Below, piece after piece: positions 33,796 to 44,465 of a stretch of DNA of 64,000 nt (positions are counted from its first letter, which is position 1; the number at the start of each line of letters is the position of its first letter). A program made the translations under genes and the position numbers. Under the pieces are notes generated by a model. It saw only the letters and a program-made list of their open reading frames with translations. It was not told where the DNA came from and did no database searches. The DNA comes from Candidula unifasciata (lineage: Eukaryota; Mollusca; Gastropoda; Stylommatophora; Geomitridae). The stretch is taken from contig CAJHNH020000228.1 of the NCBI GenBank assembly GCA_905116865.2, forward strand, positions 402,667 to 466,666, given 5' to 3'.

Positions 33796-33984
33796 ATATC
33801 CAGCTGCTAATCCTTTATTTTGTGTCCAGCAGGAGAAGACAGTATGAGTATTGTGTTTGCTGGCCAGTCTTACTAAATGTTATGACAGTACAAGTTCTGC
33901 CGGCCAAGAGATGATCTTGTGTTTGACTGTGCTGGTTTTAGTTGTATGTTTAGCCCCCAGTCTAACATAGCTTGTGTCCAGGAG

Positions 33985-34250
33985 GTGGCAGTCTTCTGAC
34001 ATCGCCAGCAACAACTACAGCAGGCAGTCTTCTAGTTTCCACTGGCCAGTCTGACTGACATTGCCATACGTCTGGTGTCCAGCAACAACCACAGCAGGCA
34101 GTCTTCTAGTTTCCACTGGCCAGTCTGACATTGCCATACAACTGGTGTCCAGCATTAACCACAGCAGGCAGTCTTCTAGTTTCCACTGGCCAGTCTGACT
34201 GACATTGCCATACAACTGGTGTCCAGCAACAACAGGAAGTCTGGTCTCTG
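33985..34250. repeat. ~60-70-bp tandem repeat, 4 copies
   Basis: Copies of caggcagtcttctagtttcc followed by actggccagtctgac, gacattgccatac and tggtgtccag. One copy lacks an internal gactg. Confidence 0.85.
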
Positions 34251-34504
34251 TTCGCTCATGTTTGAACTGATTGGCGGTCTTACAACTTGAATGGATGAGC
34301 AATGTTCAGGATATCTTCGTTTTCATTTACTATATACGTCATACTTTGTTCATATGGGTAAGTTTTGCAATAAATCTACAGCTGTTACTTATGTCATGAA
34401 CTCATATAATAGCAAACAATATTGTTGAATCACTCATATGAGGTGCTTTCTTATCTTAAAACTAAAGAAGCATACACCATTCATAATTGTTCAGTTATAT
34501 GCAG

Positions 34505-35790
34505 TTTGTTTGGTACATGGATAGATGTTCAAAATTTGGTGAGCCTATTTCTATCTGATACATAGAGAGATGTTAAATGTATGGATTGCCTGTTTCTGTG
34601 TGATTCATGGGGAGATGTTTAATGTATGGATAGCCTGTTTCTTTGTGATACAAAGAGAGATGTTTAATGTAGGAATAGCCTGTTTCTTTGTGATACAAAG
34701 AGAGATGTTTAATGTAGGAATAGCCTGTTTCTATGTGATACATAGAGAGATGTTTAATGTAGGAATAGCCTGTTTCTATGTGATACATAGAGAGATGTTC
34801 AAAATTTGGTGAGCCTATTTCTATCTGATACATAGAGAGATGTTAAATGTATGGATTGCCTGTTTCTGTGTGATTCATGGGGAGATGTTTAATGTATGGA
34901 TAGCCTGTTTCTGTGTGATTCATGGGGAGATGTTTAATGTATGGATAGCCTGTTTCTTTGTGATACAAAGAGAGATGTTTAATGTAGGAAAAGCCTGTTT
35001 CTATGTGATACATAGAGAGATGTTTAATGTAGGAATAGCCTGTTTCTATGTGATACATAGAGAGATGTTTAATGTAGGAAAAGCCTGTTTCTATGTGATA
35101 CATAGAGAGATGTTTAATGTAGGAAAAGCCTGTTTCTATGTGATACATAGAGAGATGTTTAATGTATGGATAGCCTGTTTCTATGTGATACACAGAGAGA
35201 TGTTGAATGTATGGATAGCCTATTTCTGTGTGATTCGTGGGAAGATGTTTAATGTAAGTACAGCCTGTTTCTGTGTGATACATAGAGAGATGTTTAATGT
35301 ATGGATAGCCTGTTTCTGTGTGATACATAGAGAGATATTTAATGTATGGATAGCTGTTTCTATGTGATTCATGGGGAGATGTTTAATGTAAGTACAGCCG
35401 GTTTCTGTGTGATACATAGAGAGATGTTTAAAGTTTGGAGAGCCTATTTCTATGTGATACATAGAGAGATGTTTAATGTATGGATAGCCTTTTTCTGTGT
35501 GATTCATGGGGAGATGTTTAATGTAATTACAGCCTGTTTCTGTGTGATACATAGAGAGATGTTTAATGTATGGATAGCCTGTTTCTATGTGATACATAGA
35601 GAGATGTTTAATGTATGGAATGCCTGTTTCTGTGTGATACATCAGGAGATGTTTAATGTATGGAATGCCTGTTTCTATGTGATACATATAGAGATGTTTA
35701 ATGTATAGATAGCCTGTTTCTATGTGATGCATGGAGAGATTTTTAATGTATGTACAGCCTGTTTCTGTTTGGTACATGGTGAGGAGTGTG
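34505..35790. repeat. 45-bp minisatellite, about 28 copies
   Basis: Units contain agagagatgtttaatgtatg followed by gatagcctgtttctatgtga. A ~285-bp block near 34505-34790 recurs at about 34795-35080. Both strands remain open because 45 is divisible by three; the frames are artefacts. The same family resumes at 37080 after a 1.3-kb interruption. Confidence 0.92.
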
Positions 35791-37075
35791 ATCGAGGAAT
35801 GTATCGCACACTTGTCAAGTATCTAGGGGATATGTTTGAAAGATGTCAGTCCGTAATACATACACACTGGATTCCTTCTGTCCACTAAACATGCTGCCCA
35901 CTTTTCTTGGCACGACACAGACTGATGGTGATTTTAACTGGAGCAAAGGAGGGCAAACCCAGACACAGAGTACCACTATACACCTAGCACACATAACAAG
36001 TTAACATGTCTTTATGTAACCACTAACATTGTCTATGAGTACTGTAATCTACTACATCACGCTGTGTATGATCCTATAGTACGATCAGTCTCTTTATTAT
36101 GGATGAAAACATTGTGGTGAAGATGAATTGGTGATTGGTTACTCACTATCAAGTCTACTATTGCCTTCCAAATACATCGGCAGTCTCTCCAGAAATGGAC
36201 AGTACACTCTGGCCAACTATGTATCAGGCGCCTGCTACGGGCGACCCACCCCATGATCGTGCAGATACGCCTATGTGATGTGCAGTGACAATCCTCTGAC
36301 GGTACTTCCTCTAAAAGACCCACCCCCATGATCGTGCAGATACACCTATGTGATGTGCAGTGACAATCCTCTGACGGTACATCCTCTAAAAGACCCCACC
36401 ACTCAAGGACTCAGGGTGGATGCACCACTTGGTGAAAGAATCCAGACCTTCCGTCTGCTACCCCAGCCACTCATTAAAGTATCACTGCCTAACATCCCGT
36501 TAATCGGCCTCCAGTACCTCCTTTTGTGCACTTTAGGACACCTGTCAACCAACTTGTCACATGGCCACAACCATACTGCCCCCACACACATGGCCAACAT
36601 ATGTCCATTCTAGAAAATCACTGACAGAATTCTGAAGCAGCTCATGATCCACCCCAACTATCTGGACAGTTCACATGAGCTCTACAGAATAAAAAAAATT
36701 TTAAACTGTCACATAACACAGTCCATGCATCCACTAGAACAATTCGGGCACTTTTCCACACACATAGACTGACTGGAAGCTGACTGACTGATTCAAACTA
36801 CCACCCGTTGTCAGTTCAGCTTAGATCTCACTTTCTCATCAACACTCGGGGTTTACAACCCACTTGTGCTGTTGATCTGCATGGATCCCACAATGTTCTT
36901 GATGTCCACAACACTCACGTTTCCTGAGTGATTCATGCTCCACTCTCTTCCAGTGATCCTAATTGTTTACATTCCCAACCCGTCAACACAACATGAATGC
37001 CTGCGTGTACCCACACTTCACAAAGCCCTGGCTTCATTAACTCTATACACCAGAGTAAATTTAGCACACAACACA
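35791..37075. other. 1.3-kb non-repetitive block interrupting the 45-bp array
   Basis: The flanks belong to the same minisatellite family, so this block was probably inserted. I find no terminal repeats, and the six bases acatgg at both edges are too few and too repeat-like to prove a target duplication. No recognised coding sequence. It includes a 76-bp tandem duplication at 36244-36395. Confidence 0.5.
36244..36395. repeat. ~76-bp tandem duplication
   Basis: catgatcgtgcagatac, ctatgtgatgtgcagtgaca and atcctctgacggtac occur twice in tandem with two or three differences. Confidence 0.9.
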
Positions 37076-37079
37076 TGGA

Positions 37080-37835
37080 TAGCTGTCTAATGTATTTACA
37101 GCATGATTCTATGTGATACGTGGAGAGATGTTTAATATATAGACATCCAGTTTCTATGTGATACGTGGAGAGATGTTTAATATATGGACATCCAGTTTCT
37201 GTGTGATACATGGAGAGATGTTTAATATATGGACATCCAGTTTCTATGTGATACGTGGAGAGATGTTTAATATATGGACATCCAGTTTCTGTGTGATACA
37301 TGGAGAGATGTTTAATATATGGACATCCAGTTTCTATGTGAAACGTGGAGAGATGTTTAATATATGGACATCCAGTTTCTGTGTGATACGTGGAGAGATG
37401 TTTAATTTATGGACATCTAGTTTCTTTGTGATCAACAATAGATGTCAGTGTATGTACAGCCTGTTTCTGTGTGGTACAACAATAGATGTCAATGTATGTA
37501 CAGCCTTTTCTGTGTGGTACAACAGTAGATGTCAATGTATGTACAGCCTTTTCTGTGTGATACAACAATAGATGTCAATGTATGTACAGCCTGTGTCTGT
37601 GTGGTACAACAATAGATGTCAATGTAAGTACAGCCTTTTCTGTGTGATACAACAATAGATGTCAATGTATGTACAGCCTTTTCTATGTGGTACAACAGTA
37701 GATGTCAATGTATGTACAGCCTTTTCTGTGTGATACAACAATACTAAATCTAATGTATGTACAGCCTGTTTCTGTGTGGTACAACAGTAGATGTATATAG
37801 TGTATGCACAGCCTGTTTCTGTTTGGTACAGGGAT
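37080..37835. repeat. 45-bp minisatellite, second block with two subfamilies
   Basis: First subfamily (to about 37430): ggagagatgtttaatatatg followed by gacatccagtttctgtgtga. Second (37430-37835): aacaatagatgtcaatgtat followed by gtacagcc. Both derive from the unit of 34505-35790. It ends about 90 bp before the first certain SUCO exon. Confidence 0.9.
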
Positions 37836-37928
37836 AGATGTTTAATGCATGAATAGTGTTTCTGTGTTGTACTGGGAAATGCTCATGTGAGACAGAAAGG
37901 AATGTTTTGTCACTGGCTTGTTTTATAG

Positions 37929-38076
37929 GACACAGCGGAGTGTTGCCACTGAAGAGCTGCCAACAAGTATTGATGCAGGAGACATTGATGTCCAGGCAAG
38001 TGATGCAGTTGTGTCCTTAAACCAGGGACAAGAAACCTTGGCTGATCATTCACAGGATGTTCTTACCTTATTGCAG
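37929..38076 (+). CDS. SUCO: SUCO-like gene, N-terminal luminal region exon
   Basis: SUCO (yeast Slp1 relative) is an endoplasmic reticulum/nuclear-envelope SUN-domain membrane protein; in vertebrates it is needed for bone matrix secretion. This exon encodes RTQRSVATEELPTSIDAGDI and ends DHSQDVLTLLQ, an acidic, low-complexity region of the kind that precedes the SUN domain. On its own it would not be recognisable. It is assigned because its phase (starts two bases into a codon, ends phase 0) leads without a gap to the SUN-domain exon through five others. The acceptor is gttttatag at 37928 and the donor GTGATC at 38077. Upstream exons were not found with certainty. Confidence 0.65.
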
Positions 38077-38089
38077 GTGATCTCTTGTT

Positions 38090-39155
38090 TTTTATTTATG
38101 TCTTCATCGTGTCACATGTTTAAATGTCTCATCTCACAGTATTCACCCGTCTCATCCCAGTTTTGATTTTTACGTCACATTTTGACCTGTCTCATTCATT
38201 GTGACCAGTCTCATCACAGTTTTACATTTCAAATCACAGTTTTTACCTGTCTTGTCAGTTTTTACCTTATCATTGTAGTTTTGACCTTTTCCTCAGAGTT
38301 TTTAACCTGTCTCATCACAATTTTGACCTGTCTCATCTCAGTTGAGACCTGTCTCATCATAATTGTTACCTCTCATCATAATTGTGACCTGTCTCATTAT
38401 AATTGTGACCTGTCTCATCACAATTGTGTGACATGTCTCATCATAATTGTGACCTGTCTCATCACAGTTGTGTGACATGTCCCATCACAATTGTGTGACC
38501 TGTCTCATCACAATTGTGTGACCTGTCTCATCACAGTTGTGACATGTCTTATCACAGTTGTGACATGTCTCATCACAGTTGTGACATGTCTCATCACAGT
38601 TGTGACATGTCTCATCACAATTGTGTGACCTGTCTCGTCACAGTTGTGACATGTCTTATCACAGTTGTGACATGTCTCATCACAATTGTGTGACCTGTCT
38701 CATCACAGTTGTGACATGCCTCATCACAACTGTGTGACCTGTCTCATCACAATTGTGTGACATGTCTCATCACAGTTGTGACATGTCTCATCACAATTGT
38801 GTGCCATGTCTCATCACAATTGTGTGACCTGTCTCATCACAATTGTGTGACATGTCTCATCACAGTTGTGACATGTCTCATCACAATTGTGTGACCTGTC
38901 TCATCACAGTTGTGACATGTCACATCACAGTTGTGACATGTCTCATCACAGTTGTGACATGTCTCATCACAATTGTGTGACCTGTCTCATCACAGTTGTG
39001 ACATGCCTCATCACAATTGTGTGACCTGTCTCATCACAGTTGTGACATGCCTCATCACAATTGTGTGACCTGTCTCATCATAATTGTGACCTGTCTCATT
39101 ATAATTGTGACCTGTCTCATCACAATTGTGTGACATGTCTCATCACAATGTTCAG
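38090..39155. repeat. 21-bp minisatellite (tctcatcacagttgtgacat)
   Basis: About 48 units of tctcatcacagttgtgacat/atg with a longer form having ttgtgtgacctg. It starts within about 30 bp of the SUCO donor. Each unit contains tctcatcacag, a short pyrimidine/CAG block like a weak 3' splice site. Confidence 0.9.
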
Positions 39156-40730
39156 TAATAGTCTTTGATTTATCACATCACAGTTTTTCCTTTTTTTTTT
39201 AAATAACACAATAAAAAGATGAGAAGTTAAGGAAATAAAGGTTGACATGGTTTACTATGGACTCTGTTGCTCATAAAAACTCAGAGACACAAAAAAATAA
39301 TGGTAGCCATACACAGAGCATGTGATGCAACCTGATGTTGGTGATATATGTAGAGGCTGAAGCTAGCTATCTCTGCCATAGTGACCTGTCATTACAAGAT
39401 AATGGAGGCAGTTAAAGCACTGATGGCTTAACACATATTACCTAATCCTTGTAAGTATACCACAGTCAAACAGCACGACAAAACCCGACTCCAGCCTAGA
39501 GAATAGAAAGGAAGAAATACAAGCCACATCTGGAAAACCTCAGGAAATAGAAGACTCTGTCAGCACATTCCAGACATGACAACCATTTTGCTGGTGGAGT
39601 GAGTTGCTATATAGAATGAGTCTGTTCAGTGAAAGTTTCTGTTCAGTGAGTTTCTGCATACAGTAAGTTGCTATATAGAGCTGGCTGTTATATATAGTTA
39701 GTTGCTGTTTAGCATTAGTTGCAGTGCAGTGACTCTCCTCTGGCTGTAGTCACATATAGCATGCTCAGGTACACTGCAGACTGTTCAACATAACCTTGTA
39801 TGTTGGAAATGCCATATAGCTGATCAGATACAAAATGTTTATTGGTTCCAGTAACTGTTTCCTTCATCAGTGCACCAGAGGTGTAAACGTCTAGGGACGA
39901 CCAGATCAGCCACATACAAAAGCATCAATGATATTAGCATTACTTTCACATGATGACCAAACACAGCTCTTCCAGCTGTAGACACTTCAAGAGCTACCAA
40001 ATGTACATTTGAGCAGAAACACTCGTCTCGCAGCTGACGCCAACTTAGCCATTTGTATGGAACTGGATAGTAAGGTTTTCTGCTCAGGTCAGCTGCTCAG
40101 TGTAACACTCCTGTTTTCTGAAGATTCGCTTACTTCTCATTTCTTCAAGCGCCATATGACCCAGCTTTCTCAACATCGAAAACAAGACAGAACCTTCTCA
40201 TTCGTTCCATGTTTAAATGGCCTATTTCCCTCTTGGGTCTCGGACGTTCCACACATAATTCATGCTTTTCTCTTCTGGCACACTTCAGTCAACTTGCATG
40301 CTTGCCTCAAGTTATTAGTTGTCTGATCCGTTCATGCACACATTATTTTATACTCAGTAACATTCTCTGAATTAAAGCACATAATATATTCTTAACCTCA
40401 TTTAAAAATATTGATAAAGTTCTTTAACAATAAGAAAATGATTTATTATACTTCTCCCCCTCACAAAAAAAATGTTTTACATTTTCTTGTAGAAAGGTAT
40501 TACCACAATAATTGTATCTTTACCTAACATATAGTAAGTTGTTAAGAATGAGACTTTTCTGAATGTAATGATTCATGTTCGACAAGTTCATTGCTTAACC
40601 GTTTTTGTGTGTGGTTTTTTTTGTTAGTAGCAGCTTATTTTACTGAGTTGATACATCAGACAGTCTATACTGTCCTCATTCAGACTTTCCTATGATTGAT
40701 GAGATCTTCATCACAGGCACTCCTAATTTA
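39156..40730. other. SUCO intron, unique sequence
   Basis: No exon or element recognised. 39603-39720 has loosely repeated gttgctatatag / ctgttcagtgag motifs. Confidence 0.4.
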
Positions 40731-40734
40731 GTGC

Positions 40735-41592
40735 TGAAGACCAAAATGTGGCTCTACAGGGGTCCCCATCTAGTCTAAAAGTCTGTATCACACAGAATAT
40801 CACCCTTGTCAATCTTGGTTAAGTGTGGAGGTCCACAAATGTAGCTCTACAGGGGTCCCCATCTAGTCTAAAAGTCTGTATCACACAGAATATCACCCTT
40901 GGCAATCTTGGTCAAGTGTGGAGGTCCAAAAATGTTGCTCTACAGGGGTCCCCATCTAGTCTTAAAGTCTGCATCACACAGGATATCACCCTTGGCAATC
41001 TTGGTTAAGTGTGGAGGTCCACAAATGTTGCTCTACAGGGGTCCCCATCTAGTCTAAAAGTCTGTATCACACAGAATATCACCCTTGGCAATCTTGGTTA
41101 AGTGTGGAGGTCCAAAAATGTTGCTCTACAGGGGTCCCCATCTAGTCTTAAAGTCTGTATCACACAGAATATCACCCTTGGCAATCTTGGTTAAGTGTGG
41201 AGGTCCACAAATGTTGCTCTACAGGGGTCCCCTAGTCTAAAAGTCTGTATCACACAGAATATCACCCTTGGCAATCTTGGTTAAGTGTGGAGGTCCAAAA
41301 ATGTTGCTCTACAGGGGTCCCCATCTAGTCTTAAAGTCTGTATCACACAGAATATCACCCTTGGCAATCTTGGTTAAGTGTGGAGGTCCACAAATGTTGC
41401 TCTACAGGGGTCCCCAACTAGTCCTAAAGTCTGTATCACACAGAATATCACCCGTGGCAATCTTGGTTAAGTGTGGAGGTCCAAAAATGTGGCTCTACAG
41501 GGGTCCCCATCTAGTCTTAAAGTCTGTATCACACAGAATATCACCCTTGGCAATCTTGGTTAAGTGTGGAGGTCCAAAAATGTGGCTCTAAA
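40735..41592. repeat. 93-bp minisatellite with 186-bp dimer period
   Basis: About nine copies of tctgtatcacacagaatatc, acccttggcaatcttggtta, agtgtggaggtcca and ggctctacaggggtcccc. Units alternate between a form with tccacaaatg..ctaaaag and one with tccaaaaatg..cttaaag, so the amplified unit is a dimer. Confidence 0.93.
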
Positions 41593-41660
41593 ACCGACAT
41601 TTGACACTGTAAAGTCCACCCTCATTTTGTACGCTTATGGAAACCCCCACAATGGCAGGC

Positions 41661-41945
41661 CAAATTAGGTGTGATTATGCTGCCAACTTTGTTGGCTTGA
41701 CAAATTAGGTGTGATTATGCTGCCAACTTTGTTGGCTTGACAAATTGGGTGTGATTATGCTGCCAACTTTGTTGGCTTGACAAATTGGGTGTGATTATGC
41801 TGCCAACTTTGTTGGCTTGACAAATTGGGTGTGATTATGCTGCCAACTTTGTTGGCTTGACAAATTAGGTGTGATTATGCTGCCAACTTTGTTGGCTTGA
41901 CAAATTAGGTGTGATTATGCTGCCAACTTTGTTGGCTTGACAAAT
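41661..41945. repeat. 40-bp minisatellite, 7 near-identical copies, hairpin in each
   Basis: The unit is caaattaggtgtgattatgc then tgccaactttgttggcttga. gccaac-ttt-gttggc is a perfect 6-bp inverted repeat with a 3-base loop, repeated every 40 bp. Copies differ only at ttaggt/ttgggt. Confidence 0.95.
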
Positions 41946-41949
41946 TGGT

Positions 41950-43230
41950 TTGTAAACTTGGACTTCATCTTCTGAATACACTATCATGTACATATGTCTT
42001 CCCAGTGCAATTATTTTTCATTGTTATTTCACCATGAATAATAGATAGATCAATTTCAAATTGAAACCAGCATTGATCGGTAGTGTGGATTTCTTCGGAC
42101 AATATTTTTCTTAAATAGTTCTGTAAAGTATATAAAATTATTCTAGATTATCATTATTTTGATGTTTGTTATTTGCAAAAATTTTTATGCAGTCATGTGT
42201 CACAGTTATCACAACAGTCTTTCACACATCAATACATTTAATCAGTTTCATATGATATGTCCAATAGTAAATTTGAATTAGGAAATTAACAAAGCCCTTC
42301 TGTAGACTCTTGCATTATTACTTGCGTCTATCGTCTATCTTTTTTACTATTTTCTGTTTTTATTCTATCTTTCAGACTCAAATTCTTCATTGGTCTTTGG
42401 GTCATCTGGTAAACTGGTAATCTTAGTTTCAGCGTCATAGCAAACTGGTCACCACATAGTTTCTCCGCTCCTGTGCCAACGAAAAACACACAGAATATAT
42501 ATCACTGTCCCATGTGGGAAGATTGACAGACTACTGTCTCAGCACATGCAATAGCATACACACCGATTAAATTCATACAGTAACCATCCAAAGTGCTAAC
42601 ACAAACAGTCTGACACTTTCATTCTTATTCATGTCTTGATAACTTGGTATTTTCACAGGTGCATTTTCTTTCTCACAAAAATCTTGGTTGTTGACATTTG
42701 TGTTTAAACTGTCCTCACATCCATTTATTTTTGTTTGAATTAAATTGTCTGGACTTCTCTGTTGTTAAACACATGTTGAGGATATGATCTCTTGTTCCTC
42801 TTCCTTGTCAAAATCCAGCTTGTGCCATGTTAATCTCTTCTTCCATTTTCTTACAAACTCTTTCCATTATGATTTTTAGTAGAATTGTACTTGCATGACT
42901 GATCAGGGCAACAGTTCTATAGTTCTATATCAAATGAAATGTCCTTCACTGTCTCATTTATACAAATTGTGAACAGCCAATTAGTCCCGGAACAAGCCAG
43001 AAATATACGCACACAGTAAATGCAAAGTTCAGTTATTAGAGGCACCAAAGCCAACATTCCCTACCAGACACGCAGTTTGTCATTGATGGAAGTAGTCGGG
43101 CACGATAAGCTCAACTCATTAGCCCAGGCAGTGAAACTATCCCAAGTATGTGGAAACTGCATAAGCAAAGTACTGTCAGCAGCAAAAAATAACTTCAAAG
43201 CTCAACATTCTGCTATGCCTTATCCTCCAT
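41950..43230. other. SUCO intron, unique AT-rich sequence
   Basis: No exon, transposon end or array recognised on either strand. Confidence 0.4.
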
Positions 43231-43232
43231 TT

Positions 43233-43330
43233 TAGGCTGGAAGTTTCACGTGTACACTTCATGGGGATTCACACTGAATTTTAGGCTGGAAGTTTCACGT
43301 GTACACTTGATGGGGACTCACACGGAATTT
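43233..43330. repeat. 48-bp tandem duplication
   Basis: ttttaggctggaagtttcac and gtgtacactt(c/g)atgggga occur twice in direct succession. Confidence 0.9.
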
Positions 43331-43379
43331 GGGCAGCTTTTAGGCAACTCTGCCACATAAGAAAATAAAAGCAGTGTTT

Positions 43380-44215
43380 GAAAATAAACTTGTGCATTAG
43401 CATACACTACAATGATGCACCTACAAATAATAAACTTCTGCATTAGAATACACTACAATGATGCACCCACAAATAATAAACTTGTGCATTAGCGTACACT
43501 ACAGTGATGCACCCACAAATAATAAACTTGTGCATTAGCATACACTACAATGATGCACCTACAAATAATAAACTTGTGCATTAGCGTACACTACAGGGAT
43601 GCACCTACAAATAATAAACTTGTGCATTAGCGTACACTTCAATGATGCACCTACAAATAATAAACTTGTGCATTAGCATACACTTCAATGATGCACCTAC
43701 AAATAATAAACTTGTGCATTAGCATACACTACAGTGATGCACCTACAGATAATAAACTTGTGCATTAGCATGTACTACAGTGATGCACCTACAGATAATA
43801 AACTTGTGCATTAGCATACACTACAGTGATGCACCTACAAATAATAAACTTGTGCATTAGCGTACACTTCAATGATGCACCTACAAATAATAAACTTGTG
43901 CATTAGCATACACTTCAATGATGCAGCTACAAATAATAAACTTGTGCATTAGCATTCATTACAATGATGCACCTACAAATAATAAACTTGTGCATTAGCA
44001 TGCACTACAATGATGCACCTACAGATAATAAACTTTTGCATTAGCGTACACTACAGTGATTCACCTACAGATAATAATCTTGTGCATTAGCATTCTCTAC
44101 AATGATGCACCTACAAATAATAAACTTGTGCATTAGCAAACACTACAGTGATGCACCTACAGATAATAAACTCGTGCATTAGCGTACACTTCAGTGATGC
44201 ACCTACAAATGATAA
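43380..44215. repeat. 46-bp minisatellite carrying AATAAA in each unit, about 18 copies
   Basis: Units contain aataataaacttgtgcatta followed by gcatacactacaatgatgca. Nearly every unit has AATAAA on the sense strand of SUCO. The array ends about 65 bp before the exon at 44280. Confidence 0.92.
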
Positions 44216-44279
44216 CCGAAGTTGACATCACTGATTGGTGTGAGACATGGTATAATTCACAGATTTTTTCCCCTTGCAG

Positions 44280-44465
44280 AAATCTGATTCCCCAGTAGTT
44301 ACTAACACTGAACAGGCGCCCTCCACTCCTGCAAGCAGTCAACATACTGCCACCCTGGATACAGATGGAGCAGGTGCTCCTGTGGCAACAGAACCAGAGA
44401 GAAAGGATGCAGGCATTGTGGATTCAACTATATCAAATGGTGACTTGAGCTCCCAGTCTCTTGGG
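44280..44465 (+). CDS. SUCO: SUCO-like gene, low-complexity luminal exon
   Basis: The exon encodes KSDSPVVTNTEQAPSTPASS, then DTDGAGAPVATEPERKDAGI and ends NGDLSSQSLG. The Ser/Thr/Pro/Glu-rich composition matches the disordered region before the SUN domain of SUCO proteins, which is poorly conserved. The acceptor is ttttttccccttgcag at 44279 (excellent) and the donor GTGAGT at 44466 (excellent). Length is exactly 62 codons, phase 0 at both ends. The donor is also the first base of a minisatellite. Confidence 0.72.

Noticed and set aside
35791..37075. Transposon with terminal repeats interrupting the 45-bp array
   Set aside because: I could not find inverted or long terminal repeats, and the only shared edge sequence (acatgg) is part of the repeat family; left as an unclassified insertion.
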